DNA of 64,000 nucleotides from Unio delphinus (lineage: Eukaryota > Mollusca > Bivalvia > Unionida > Unionidae). A program made the position numbers and the translations under genes. Positions within the stretch are counted from its first letter, which is position 1, and each line of letters opens with the position of its first letter. The DNA lies in assembly GCA_029339505.1 (NCBI GenBank), contig JAQISU010000081.1, positions 13,977,001-14,041,000 on the forward strand. The letters run 5' to 3'. Positions 37,923 to 52,464 of this stretch are shown here, one piece after another. The notes beneath the pieces are model-generated. The model made no database searches. It saw nothing but the letters and a program-made list of their open reading frames with translations, and had not been told where the DNA came from.

Positions 37923-38120
37923 TCCATCCAAGATCAAACAACAAGAAAAACGGCATTAGATGACGAAATTGAAAAAATTATGAGAGAAGAAATGTGCAGA
38001 AGAGCTAGAGAGAAATATGAAGAGGAAAAACCACAAATAATAAGACGAAGAGAAAAAAGAAGACAGGAAAGAGAAGAACAAAAAAGATGTAAACTGGCAT
38101 ATGATGAAAGACTGGAATAA
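37923..38120 (+). pseudogene. In-frame continuation of the ORF1-like gene past a TAG
   Basis: After the TAG at 37920-37922 the same frame stays open for 65 codons (SIQDQTTRKTALDDEI, EEEKPQIIRRREKRRQERE, LAYDERLE) to TAA at 38118. The internal repeat makes the stop interpretable: first copy EETKSTPDQTIRRTE has AAG exactly where the second copy EEN-stop-SIQDQTTRKT has TAG. A single A-to-T change therefore cut off the last highly charged, probably coiled-coil, part. Confidence 0.65.
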
Positions 38121-38334
38121 ATCATAAATTAATCATTTTGGAGAAGAAAAAAAAAATATACATGATAATGCACAATCAAACTATAGCATAACATCCTACT
38201 AAAATCAAAGGAGAGCCCTTACCTTAAAAATGGTCTGCAAAGATCAGGGTAAGGAGTCCTCTCCACAAAAATTAAAAAAAATGAATTGGCGCGTAAATCT
38301 TGAATTCTGGGAATCTAAGAGATATACAGCTTCA

Positions 38335-38790
38335 AGGAAGCTTTGGGTGACAGACTTGAGAAGTTTTGTCATAGTCTCGGATTGAGAGACGGAAGGAAGG
38401 AGAAGTAGAAGGAGCTACGAGGAGAGAAGGAAATTATAAGTTGGAGTAGATAGACAGGAGGAACGTGGAAAGGAAGTGGAAAAGACAGGAGGGACAAGAG
38501 TCAAAGGAGGAAAGGAAAGGAGGATAAAGACGGAAGGAAGCGTGTAACAGAGAAAATTAGATGAGTAGATCACAAGGACAGGGGAAATTATACTCACACT
38601 AAGGAATCACGTGATGAACTAGGCCGTCACTTGGTCAAGGGAGAGACGAGTGATTGTTAATTATCGTATAAAGTTCAAATTTTATTAAATTGTTATTAAT
38701 TGAATTTTATCTTCGTGTTTATTTATTAGGTAACCGTCGGCATTGCTGACTGGGGGCTCACAGCTATAAATCTATTATCAATAATTTAAC
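38335..38790 (+). repeat. Downstream region of the ORF1-like element, shared with 60.4 kb
   Basis: The purine-rich GGAAGGAGAAG..GAAGGAGC block, the GACGAGTGATTG..AATTAT block and the GTCGGCATTGCTGACTGGGG end all have clear counterparts, in order, on the minus strand at 60370-60822. This supports a dispersed element whose downstream (3'UTR or LTR-like) region follows the ORF1-like gene by about 200 bp. Confidence 0.7.
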
Positions 38791-38796
38791 ATTTTT

Positions 38797-38925
38797 TTTA
38801 TTACGGGTCAGGGGAACTTCCTCAAAATTCATTTGAATATTTCGGAGGAACCCCACCCCTAGACTACGACCCGCCACACCGAGGCGGACACTCTAACAAC
38901 TAGGCCACTGGAACGGTCAAAATAA
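38797..38925 (-). repeat. Short tRNA-derived SINE with oligo-A tail
   Basis: On the minus strand: GGCCTAGTTGTTAGAGTGTC (A-box-like), CGCCTCGGTGTGGCGGGTCG (B-box region), then about 65 bp of body ending CCCGTAATAAAAAAAATG, an A-rich tail. It is nested just downstream of the ORF1-like element block. Confidence 0.65.
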
Positions 38926-39077
38926 ATGGTAAGAGCAAAGAAATTGAGTAAAACATAATGGTATGGTTTAATGATTTGATTTAATGTCATACCCATGTTC
39001 TCAGTGTGATGCTGATTACCATATATTATTTCAACCTTTATTGAACCGTTTGCATCCCTTTCCCCATTCGCGTGTAC
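38926..39077. other. Short unique spacer
   Basis: Nothing recognised between the SINE and the minisatellite. Confidence 0.3.
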
Positions 39078-39689
39078 CTATACTTCTCATAGCCACGTAA
39101 TTACTTTAATGCTATACTTCTGATAGCCACGTAATTACATTAATGCTATACTTCTGATAGCCACGTAATTACATTAATGCTATACTTCTCATAGCCACGT
39201 AATTACATTAATGCTATACTTCTCATAGCCACGTAATTACATTAATGCTATACTTCTGATAGCCACGTAATTACATTAATGCTATACTTCTCATAGCCAC
39301 GTAATTACATTAATGCTATACTTCTCATAGCCACGTAATTACTTTAATGCTATACTTCTCATAGCCACGTAATTACATTAATGCTATACTTCTCATAGCC
39401 ACGTAATTACTTTAATGCTATACTTCTCATAGCCACGTAATTACTTTAATGCTATACTTCTCATAGCCACGTAATTACTTTAATGCTATACTTCTGATAG
39501 CCACGTAATTACATTAATGCTATACTTCTGATAGCCACGTAATTACATTAATGCTATACTTCTGATAGCCACGTAATTACATTAATGCTATACTTCTCAT
39601 AGCCACGTAATTACATTAATGCTATACTTCTCATAGCCACGTAATTACATTAATGCTATACTTCTGATAGCCACGTAATTACATTAATG
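39078..39689. repeat. 34-bp minisatellite, 18 copies
   Basis: Eighteen head-to-tail units with consensus TATACTTCTSATAGCC followed by ACGTAATTACWTTAATGC; length is constant at 34 bp. Only two positions vary: S (C or G) and W (A or T). In order the units are CT, GA, GA, CA, CA, GA, CA, CT, CA, CT, CT, CT, GA, GA, GA, CA, CA, GA. The fourth possible combination, GT, never occurs. Each unit holds a TAATTA homeodomain-core-like word and a CACGTA word; any function is speculation. Confidence 0.95.
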
Positions 39690-40971
39690 TGTCTTTATTT
39701 TTCTGCATCTCAACAGTTAGAAATCTCAAAACATTAGTTATATGCAGTGAATATTATGTATAATTGTTAATTTGTGTCTTCAAAGTCATGCCTTATGAGA
39801 AGAAATTAGGGTGATTTCATACCATTCCCAGAGCTTATTCTGTTTCGTCATAAATGTATTCTACAGTGTGTCATGTAGCAAAATTATTCGTAAGCGTAGT
39901 AGAGCAACATAACGATTTTTGAACAAAATGGTGTCAAAGAATGGACATAAAACCACATCGTGATATTTACAGTCATTGGCAAATACAATCCTGTCGATAG
40001 TCTTTATTCCCTCAAAATTATTATGATCATGGTTTGACTGTGCGAAAGTATTTCCGATAAAAGGTCTCTTTTTTTACATTAATAGACTTTTTTCACATCT
40101 ATCTGACCCGTATCTGGAAATTTGTTTTAGTCTAGATACAAGTGTTAATTGGAAAGCTTTAAATCAGTTTTTGAATGAGCTTTTTTAAAGGGTCTTAAAA
40201 CGGACACTAGGGGGCCGTGAAACAGGTACAGTCAATTTTGTTTCAAATGTTAAAGTAGTTAACGAATATGCCCGCTAGCAGTTAATTGGGAAGTCGCCAC
40301 TTCAAATGCACTCTGTGGAGATCAGGGCAAAGGTCATCTTATGTGGAATTCAATTAAATGATTCAATTTCATGGATGAGCTCATCTGTCATCTCCTAAGT
40401 CAGGGCAGGCATGATCTATGCGCATTAGACAACAGCATCAAAAGAAAGCTCTTCTGTAATGGGATTTGCATTTTATATGCACTCTAAACGATTCTCACGG
40501 CGCGATTGTTGTTGTTTCAAAGGACACAACGTCTTGCAGATTTCTTCAAAAATTCTAACACAGTGTAACTAATCAAAAATGAAAATTTTATATATCTTTT
40601 CTACTGTTGGTTTGGGAACAATTAATTTTACATCAGACCATCGTCACACATCAATGGTTTGAATACAATCGTAAAATCACAAACTGTCATACCCAATTGC
40701 TTGATATATGAGTATCAATTTGAGATATTGCTAAACTCCATTCTTCTAGAGTTTCAATAGTTTTGAGTGTACAGCTTTTAAAACCATACATGTATTCTAT
40801 TTCACTTGTTCTGAACACAGAGGAACCTTACCATAAGCTGATTAGATTTGAATTCCATTGTCCATCAGTAAAGAGATATAAAAGAGATAATTTTGGGGTA
40901 AAATTACTTATCACTATGGGAGTTTAGGTATACATGTTACTCAACCATGCCATAAAGAATTAAACACTAAT
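39690..40971. other. Non-coding stretch, nothing recognised
   Basis: AT-rich sequence without arrays, exons or transposon ends that I can identify. Confidence 0.4.
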
Positions 40972-41101
40972 CTTCTTCTTGTTGTCGGGTTTAACGCGAT
41001 TTTTCAGCACACGATACGGCTATACATGGCGGCCAGTATTAATCGTGGAGGAAGAACTCGGGAAAAACTCCGGAAATAACCACCGACCCACGAGAAGCTA
41101 T
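40972..41101 (-). repeat. SINE (family B) 3' fragment
   Basis: On the minus strand: AGCTTCTCGTGGGTCGGTGG, TTTTTCCCGAGTTCTTCCTC, ATTAATACTGGCCGCC, ATCGTGTGCTGAAAAATCGC and GTTAAACCCGACAACAAGAA. It matches the body and tail of the complete copy at 54.55 kb but lacks the tRNA-like head. Confidence 0.8.
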
Positions 41102-42075
41102 TACAGTGATGTCATTGTGTAAGATGGCATGAACCTCCTGTACAATAAACCCAACTGTACGAGAACAACAAGAAAAAAACAACTTATTTTCCTGTTTATG
41201 AAGCGGAGAATAAGTGCTGCAACATTTAGCGCCAACCGTGGGACAATGCCAGTTAATACTTTTTGCACACGATAATCCTTAGTAGAAAAACAGTGTACCT
41301 GATGAGGTCTTCTTTGTTTTAAAGAAATTGCCAATAGCTGCATTGCTGATATTTACGAGACGTAATATATTTAACTCTACCGTGCACGCTTATAAGTCGA
41401 ATCCAACTGCAAGCTGCACAGATTCCAATTAGCGGTCGCAAAATCCGCTGACAGATCTAGGTCTTTGCAACTGTATTTAGTAATTAACAGTACAAACAAC
41501 GGACACCCTGATACATCGGCTGACTATACGACGGCAGGTCAGGATCTGGATATCTTGCCGTTGGACTACAAGTTAAGCGAATGCATTCTGTTTGTCTTCT
41601 CAGAAAAGTGCTCAGCACAACGACGTTGCTAATTTGAAGTAGTATTCAAAGGTACATATTCAATAGTATACATTTATTTTTCGGTATGGGACATTAGGAG
41701 AGGACATTGAAAATCTTATACAAGACTGAGATGGTTACATTAGCCTTTTCAGTTTATGTTCTGCATGCTGTTATTTGAAATATCATCTTGGCGATAATAA
41801 TGAAAACCTGGTTATGAAAGACAAGGTAACCTAGCTTGTTGATATAACAGTTTAACTCTTAAATTTTGTTAAGACTATAAAGGGTTCAAAATAACTTAGG
41901 GTAGAGATTTACAAAATATTGCAATGTTTAAAAAAATCGTTTTTCATCGAATCTTTAGCATTTTTTGGCCTAAATAACATGCATAAAAAAGCATGCCAAC
42001 TTTTGAGTTTTGCAGCCCAACACATTTGAGAGATAGTGTAAAGATGAACTAACTATAATTCCTTATCGTTCTTCT
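41102..42075. other. Non-coding stretch, nothing recognised
   Basis: No exon or repeat recognised. Confidence 0.4.
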
Positions 42076-42207
42076 CTTGAATAGGATAAAGTAATTTTAA
42101 TAATTATTTATTTCGTCTTGAATGGGATAAAGTAATCCTAATAATTATTTATTTCGTCTTGAATGGGATAAAGTAATTCTAATAATTATTTATTTCGTCT
42201 TGAATGA
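42076..42207. repeat. 41-bp tandem repeat, three copies plus a partial
   Basis: Units start at 42076, 42117 and 42158, with consensus CTTGAATGGGATAAAGTAAT followed by YCTAATAATTATTTATTTCGT. A partial CTTGAATGAG follows. Confidence 0.9.
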
Positions 42208-42467
42208 GCTGGTGCAGCGATGCAGATCTTTGGAACTACTGCTTGTGGTGATATTCAATATGAATCGGCGAAGTTTTAAAAGTAATAATGGGATTCTTTA
42301 CGCCTAAACATGTGTTGTAGACTTGTTTATGTATTGTAGAGTTTAACCAATAGATCTGACGATGCCAGCTTTCCATATTTCTATAATTTGTATGTAATGA
42401 ATGTCTCCACACATGCTACCATAAATAAAAAAGGAGTTATTTGAATCCCCAGCATCATGACAGAATT

Positions 42468-43082
42468 AATGTATTGGTCATAGTATCATGGGTTTTATAT
42501 AATCAACTCGAATACACAATGTATCGGTCATAGTGTAATGGGTTTTATATAATCAACTCGAATACACAATGTATCGGTCATAGTGTAATGGGTTTTATAT
42601 AATCAACTCGATTACACAATGCATTGGACATAGTATCATGGGTTTTATATAATCAACTCGAATACACAATGTATCGGTCATAGTGTAAAGGGTTTTATAT
42701 AACCAACTCGAATACACAATGTATCGGTCATAGTGTAATGGGTTTTATATAATCAACTCGAATACACAATGTATCGGTCATAGTGTAATGGGTTTTATAT
42801 AACCAACTCGAATACACAATGTATCGGTCATGTGTAATGGGTTTTATATAATCAACTTGAATACACAATGTATCGGTCATAATGTAATAGGTTTTATATA
42901 ATCAACTCGAATACACAATGTATCGGTCATAGTGTAATGGGTTTTACATAATCAACTTGAATACACAATGTATCGGTCATAGTGTAATGGGTTTTATATA
43001 ATCAACTCGAATACACAATGTATCGGTCATAGTGTAATGGGTTTTATATAATCAACTCGAACACACAATGTATCCGTCATAG

Positions 43083-43084
<2 letters not shown>
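42468..43084. repeat. 51-bp minisatellite, about 12 copies
   Basis: Consensus AATGTATCGGTCATAGTGTA, ATGGGTTTTATATAATCAAC, TCGAATACACA. Units 1 and 4 share a TATCATGGG variant, and one unit (about 42823) has lost a base pair or two. The array ends abruptly against the CT microsatellite. Confidence 0.93.

Positions 43085-43164
<80 letters not shown>
43085..43164. repeat. (CT)n microsatellite abutting the minisatellite
   Basis: About 80 bp of pure CT beginning exactly where the last 51-bp unit is interrupted (TCATAGTA then CTCT). Confidence 0.95.
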
Positions 43165-43168
<4 letters not shown>

Positions 43169-43269
43169 ATACACTAGGGACAACAGATCATTAAACTGTG
43201 GATAACAAAGTGATTTTAATAAAAATATTTTATTTAAAACCAAACTTTTGCAAATGTTTAATGAATATC

Positions 43270-43612
43270 ATTATCAGCATAAAAACTCAAACACGTGAAG
43301 AGCGATTTGGTAACAGAGAAGACAAGGTTTAAGTACACTCAGTTGTAAAGGTTACTACAATTGAGGTGTATAATAAAAAGAACATAGCGTTTAATGTGAT
43401 TATATAATTCGTAACAGAAATTACAATATTCGCAAAATTACAATCTAAGAACTTTCAAATATTTCAAGAGTCGTGCGTTAACTGTATTCGATAATTGATT
43501 ATGTTTAAAAAGTAGTTACAGTGTGAAAACCTCAAATACTTGAAGAGGATTTGGTAACAGTAGTTACGTTATGAAAACCTCAAGCACGCCAAGAGCGATT
43601 TGGTAACTTATC
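43270..43612. repeat. Loose repeats of a GAGCGATTTGGTAAC-type word
   Basis: AAAACTCAAACACGTGAAGA.CGATTTGGTAACAG near 43280, AAAACCTCAAATACTTGAAG..GATTTGGTAACAG near 43527, and AAAACCTCAAGCACGCCAAG..GATTTGGTAAC near 43573 are diverged copies of one 40-45-bp unit. The last two are adjacent. Confidence 0.6.
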
Positions 43613-45562
<1,950 letters not shown>

Positions 45563-45574
45563 GCAATATGACAT

Positions 45575-45700
45575 GCCAGTAGCTTCTCGTGGGTCAGTGG
45601 CGGGGTATTTCCGGTTTCGTTCTCCATCATTAATACTGGCCGCCATGTATAGCCTATATTGTGCTAAAAAAATGGCGTTAAACCATAAAAAAAACAAAGC
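45575..45700 (+). repeat. SINE (family B) 3' fragment
   Basis: Reads AGTAGCTTCTCGTGGGTCAG, TATTTCCGGTTTCG, ATTAATACTGGCCGCCATGT, TGGCGTTAAACCATAAAAAA. The body and tail match the 40.97-, 50.5- and 54.55-kb copies, without the tRNA-like head. Confidence 0.8.
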
Positions 45701-45870
45701 AATATGACAGTGTTAAATTTCGACATAACCTAATATTAACATGTGAGAACAACATAAACATACATGCAGATCTACTGATAAAAAGTCTGCTAAAACTGAC
45801 ACAAAATTATTATTTGTCAACGAAAATTTGTAATACAAAGTATTAAGTGTTATCAATTACAATCGCATCC

Positions 45871-46045
45871 GACCGCTCCGATGTCCCAGAGGTAAGAGTG
45901 TCCGCCTCGGGTGGGGAAGGTCGCGGGTACAAACCGCAGTCGAATCATACAAAAGACATTTTAAAATTGGTAATAGCAGGTGAGCCACTAGGCACGTAGC
46001 ATTATGAGGTTAGTGTTAGGATTGATCGGCCTGATGACAGGAAAT
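45871..46045 (+). repeat. tRNA-derived SINE (family A)
   Basis: CCCAGAGGTAAGAGTGTCCG (A-box-like), AAGGTCGCGGGTACAAACC (B-box-like), then AATCATACAAAAGACATTTT, GAGGTTAGTGTTAGGATTGA and CGGCCTGATGACAGG. The body matches the 52.07-kb copy in order. A tRNA head is typical of RNA polymerase III-transcribed SINEs. Confidence 0.75.
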
Positions 46046-49000
46046 TCTTTTCCAAATAAAGCCCAAATGGTTTTGTACGCAACACGTTTAATACCGGTAT
46101 ATCATGGACATATACATCAACATTAGGACACAAGGACACAAAAAGAAGAAGCAGAAAATAAAATCCGGATGGTTTTAAAGGCCGCATATTTAATATATCA
46201 CGTATAGATAGATATATGTACACTTCAATCCAAATGACACAAAGGAAACGCTGGAACTAGGCTATAGATTGAAAATCCTGGCAAGAAAAAGGAATATCAT
46301 TGAGTATGGATACAATTGTGGCATATATTTTACAAAGCTATTCGATTAATACCTCACATAGACTATTGTGAACTTTTTGGACATTACAGTCGATTAGTGC
46401 CAAATGTTTCCTCGCAAAGTTTAGGGTAAGTCAAGCATACATCAATGGAAACTTTGGTTTACGTCATTCCATATTTGCATCAATATTTATCAAGGTATGT
46501 TGCTTGCCCCTTGCAAGAGGTCAACAAATGACACTTATTGGAAAACCAGAAGCGGAAACCCATGCAAGCTGTTGTACAAAGAGGAAACCAGCGCAACCTG
46601 TATTTTTAATAGGATTGATATGTCCACGTAGTTTACACATATCATTTAGTATTCCTACCTATACGGAAATGCATAAATTGACCACTGCAGCTTTATTTCT
46701 GAGATTAACGCAATTGAGGGAATTTCAGAGAAAAACCTTTCAATTTTGAATTTTTTTTATCTAGCTAAGCACTTTGTGAAAAAATCGGATACTCGAATAT
46801 TTTAGTAATCGGTATAACGATGTCCTTGTACATTTTGGTAATACATGCAATAACCTGTATTTGTTTCTTTTATCGTTCTCTTTTCTTCCCAATTGCCTCA
46901 ACAGTATTCAATAACCTTGATATGCAAGAACTAGTGGCACAGAAGTTTCATTTAATTCTCTCTTGACAGTTAATTAATAACTTAAATCCTTACGGTGAAA
47001 CCCATATATCATATTAAGGTGCCTTTTTGAAAGCTTCACTTGTCAACATCTGCTCGGATAAATGACTCCAACACATGAAAGAATAGATTCTTAGCTTTTC
47101 TATGAAGCATGAAAAGCAGCCATCGAATCAATGGCATTTTCTTATTCTATCATCGGTTCTTTTTTCCGGAGAACTGCTGGGCTGAATGAATAACGCGGTA
47201 TATATCAATGTCATAGACAGACGTAGTGAATTGTTTGCAATGCGATCTGTTTCTTTGTTTAAGTTTCTGTATTTTTTAAATATTTTTTCCTGGGCTATAA
47301 CCAAGAGTCAACAAATAAATGGAGATTTTTCTGGAAATTGTAATGATCCTTCTCTTTGTATTTACATACCCAACAACTGTATATACCATATTATATTTAT
47401 ATATTTTACTCTGCGTTTGGTAAGATTGCAAAGCTACTGAACAAAAAATTAATAGCAAAACCTACAGTTATCCGAAAGATTCTTTTTCAAAATCTTTATT
47501 TAAATTTTTTTTGTAAAGGAAACAACATCAACAAACGCAAAAGCATACAAGAGAAAACAAATATGATGTTCGCTAAAGAGGCAATTTTTTTTTACAAACT
47601 AATTCTATATGTGCCAGAGCTATTAGAAAGATATGTCTGATCATTATGCGTGTGGGCAGAATTGGGTAATAAGCAAGTACAAAGGTCAAACACATAACAT
47701 GCTAGCGATCCTACATTTATTACACATGATACATTGTCCAATCCTAATTGTCCTATCCGAATCCACGCTGAAACAATGGATGTATCGGGTGCGGAATCAC
47801 AATTATCATTGAGATAATGTCCTCATTTGTAACATAATTATGTATTATCTTTGAAAATATAATATAAATTTTATGTAAATTTTTTGAAATTATGAAATTA
47901 TATTGTGTGTCCTTTAATTAAATATGAACAGTATCGTAATACAATGTGTATATTCCGTAATAAGATTCGCATTTATGATTAGGTCGATCTAAGTGAAAAT
48001 CAACAACGAAGCAGGTAAAATGGTACACTAGTATTGAATGTAGTCCTGCCAGTGTTCATCCATGTGTCTGGCATGACCATTCCCGCAGTGTAATCTTTTT
48101 CTAGTTGCTTATCCATAGAGAATGTAGAGTGATGACTTTAAATTATTTGAAATCTCTTAATTCCGCTCACTTTTTTTAAAAAAAAAATTGTTTTGTGTTT
48201 TTCAATATATTGATATATGTGTCATTCGCTTTTTTTAGGCTGTAACACATATATTAAAAGCATTTCTTTGTCTGCCACTGCATAACAATATTCAGACTAA
48301 AATATGTGCCTAGTAAAACATTTTATGCAAACAGCCTACGATATGTAAAACACTTACTTCTTTTACGGAAATTTGCGACTTTTCTTTAGCTGTTTTAAAT
48401 GTTTGAATTATTTCTATTTATATCAAATTTGGACATACATGTGCTGGTTCTCAAAAGAGCAGCTATTTTACGTATTGCGTTGATATGTAATATTATTGTA
48501 TATCAGAGTTGTTCTGCATAAATTCTTTTCTATTCATTCATTCTAGATTACCATCAAGTTCATAAGGTGATCGACTTGTATTGTAATTTGTAACCAAATA
48601 CCTACCTGAGTAAGTATCCACATCAAATAAGCAATTTATTCTTCTTCAAACAATGCCCTTTGAATGAAATAATTTTTCAGCGCTATTACCGATTGAAAAA
48701 TTGTTACAACCACGTTAAAAATCCAAATCAAACACAGTTACCAGTTATCAGTCAGTTAAAAAGTGGGTTAGGCAGAGAATCAGTGGATGATAAATTTTAG
48801 TTGATGTAAACATTTTATATGTAAATTGGGGATTTGAATGTTACTTTGTTGTTAACTACAAAATAGAATCTACTAGATATTATTAAGTTTCAATAATTGT
48901 TCTTATATTGCTTAATCATTTAGAACTGGTTCAAAAGTAAGATCTTCAATCTGAAATTACTGTAGGTATTTATCGCGCCTGCTTATTTCGTTTGAAATTG

Positions 49001-49222
49001 TCGACATAATTGAGATTCGGAGGAATGTTATTATTTTTTCGTTGGGAGAGGGGGTCATTACATTCATGAGTGGTATAAATTGGTATGTGTATACATTCTA
49101 GTGTGCTAAATTTGTGTATAAATTTGTACACTTATTGGGATCAGGATCAGATTTCTTAACTATATAATTCAATTTTAGCTGCAGACTAATAATTTTTCGT
49201 AATGTAAAATTTAGATCAGACT
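46046..49222. other. Non-coding stretch, nothing recognised
   Basis: About 3.2 kb of AT-rich sequence. Frames at 46.50-46.75 and 47.19-47.64 kb are short, low in complexity and without domains. Confidence 0.4.
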
Positions 49223-49348
49223 GGACATACATACATACATGCATGCATACATACATACATACATACATACATACATACATACATACATACATACATACAT
49301 ACATACATACATACATACATACATACATACATACATACATACATACAT
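49223..49348. repeat. (CATA)n microsatellite
   Basis: About 125 bp of ACAT units with one CATG interruption near 49240. Frames across it (YVCM) are artefacts. Confidence 0.95.
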
Positions 49349-49725
49349 TGTCTGTGGATTGACATAAGTAAAGATTTGCTTGCTGACATTTGAATACCAT
49401 GGGAAATTATCACCTAATTAAGAGATTAAGGAAGCTATTCACATAAAAAGGAAGGCATTCTAAGTTATCGGCTTCATCTAAAGATTGATTAGTCAACCAA
49501 TTCTGACATTAATTTACCACAATAATCGAGACAGTTTCCCACGTTCGCATTTGAAATAAACATCAAATAGAAAATTGGTGTCACGTTACATTTGACGGAG
49601 AAATATAATAAAACTTTTCTTTTGAAAATTTAACTAATTCCCCGTTGTATTGCAATGTGCCATCAAAGATAAGCTATTTATAGAATATGAAAGAGAAATA
49701 TGTTTCTGCTTTCTGTCCCACACAT

Positions 49726-49728
<3 letters not shown>

Positions 49729-49792
<64 letters not shown>
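49729..49792. repeat. (GA)n microsatellite
   Basis: About 63 bp of pure AG. Confidence 0.95.
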
Positions 49793-49795
<3 letters not shown>

Positions 49796-50500
49796 AATAT
49801 ATTATATTTTAGGTTTTTTCATTCACCATAAGCAAGTCTCGCATTTAAAAAAATATTTAGACAGCAATTTAGATGTTGTTGTTGGAATTTATTATCTCAT
49901 TTAACAAATTTTAGAACTGGGACTGAAATAAATGAGCCGCGGATCTAAGAACAAATTACAAATCAGAGTCTTTTCTGTCAAGAACTTGCATGCTAGCGAT
50001 ATGTTACTGAGGATTAATTTTACCTATTATTTTACTTGTATGCAATAGTAATTTGACATGCTATGTAGGTGTTTGCTATTTGTATTTACATCTCCTTGTA
50101 TTGTTATTCTAGATGTTACTAATTAGTTCTTGATGATGGTATGTCAGATTTATCCGACCTTATAATTAGCCAATGGATCTCATCATTCAAAATTAATGCA
50201 AAACTGATTATGTTCTAATGCTATAGAGAGATAGATCGTGCTTCTCTCGTGATACGAACGTTTCAAAAGCGAATGAAATCGGGTTTGAATAAACGGGGAA
50301 GGAACAAAACTTCATGTTTGGATATATTTGAATTATTTGGTAAACGCAATAGCGCTCCGATGTAATTGAAAGGTACATAAACGAAACTTTTGAATAATTT
50401 GGGAGACTGACATGATGTTTCAGTTTTATTCCATGCGAATAACAATTAACCTAGATGCAGTCCCTAAAGTTGCATTATCAAGTAAGTGGTTATATATTAT
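49793..50500. other. Non-coding stretch, nothing recognised
   Basis: No gene or repeat recognised. Confidence 0.35.
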
Positions 50501-50771
50501 GCTGGGTCCCCGAGTGGCCGAGTGGTCTAAATCCCCCAGTGGATGAGTGGTCTAAAGTGCTCGCCGTTACGGATCATTGCCACCTAAACTCAGTTTGCGT
50601 GAGTTCGAGTCTCAGGTTAAGGCAATGTGGGTATGTGAGAAAGTACGCCAGTAGCTTCTCGTGCTTCGATGGTTCTCTTTCGGGTTTTTCCCGGGTTCAT
50701 GCTCGACTATTTATAATTGACGCCTATTTTATGCTGATAAATGGCACTAAACCATACAACAACAGCAATAT
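50501..50771 (+). repeat. SINE (family B), full length, with duplicated A-box region
   Basis: Starts GGGTCCCCGAGTGGCCGAGT, with TGGTCTAAAGTGCTCGCCGT and GAGTTCGAGTCTCAGG (B box) forming a tRNA-Leu/Ser-like head. It continues GTAGCTTCTCGTGC, TTTTTCCCGGGTTCATG and ends GGCACTAAACCATACAACAA. The GAGTGGTCTAAA segment of the head is present twice, about 30 bp apart, unlike the 54.55-kb copy. Confidence 0.85.
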
Positions 50772-51032
50772 AGCATGCCTAATTTAAACTTAGGCTTTGG
50801 CTAGGAGCAGATTATCATAGTATCACTGTATGTATTCGCTTATAAAATCTGCAAATAACAAAGAGCATGCGCTGCTGTAGCATTATGTACCTGCAAACGT
50901 AGGTCTATGCTGTTTATTCTACTGATTAGTCTTAACAAATTGCACAGACCCGGATTTACCGACGCATTATGAGACGTCCGATCTGGTTCTGAGTAGTTTG
51001 TATTTGTAAATTTGTAATCGTCTTTGAAGCGA

Positions 51033-52067
<1,035 letters not shown>

Positions 52068-52275
52068 CTGAGGCAACCTAGTGGTTAGAGCGTCTGCCAC
52101 GAATGCGGGAGGTCATGGGTTTTAATACAGGCCGCGTCATACCAAAGACTTTATAAAAATGGTACTAACAGCTGCCTCGCTTGATGCTCAGCATGAAGGA
52201 GTTAGTGTTAGAACTGGCCGGCCTGGTGTCAGGATAATGTAACTTGTTCGGACATCATGCTACATGGTGCCCCAG
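52068..52275 (+). repeat. tRNA-derived SINE (family A)
   Basis: AACCTAGTGGTTAGAGCGTC (A-box-like), GGAGGTCATGGGTTTTAATA (B-box-like), CATACCAAAGAC, GCCTCGCTTGATGCTCAGCA, GTTAGTGTTAGAACTGGCCG, CCTGGTGTCAGG and a CATCATGCTACATGGTG end. It is the most complete copy of this family here. Confidence 0.82.
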
Positions 52276-52366
52276 TGCTCGACATCACTATAAATTCTCA
52301 CAATGCATACATACATCGTAGGGTAATGACTGAAAAATTGTTCGCGTTACGTTTAAAAAATCTAAA

Positions 52367-52367
<1 letters not shown>

Positions 52368-52462
<95 letters not shown>
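52368..52462. repeat. (CA)n microsatellite
   Basis: About 95 bp of pure AC. Confidence 0.95.

Positions 52463-52464
<2 letters not shown>

Noticed and set aside
39078..39689. Regular 34-bp array considered as a CRISPR array
   Set aside because: Units are head to tail with no unique spacers, the sequence context is eukaryotic and there are no cas genes.
50501..50600. tRNA gene prediction at SINE heads (also 45.87, 52.07 and 54.7 kb)
   Set aside because: A and B boxes are present but the heads are diverged, one is duplicated, and all continue into shared SINE bodies and tails, so they are tRNA-derived repeats.
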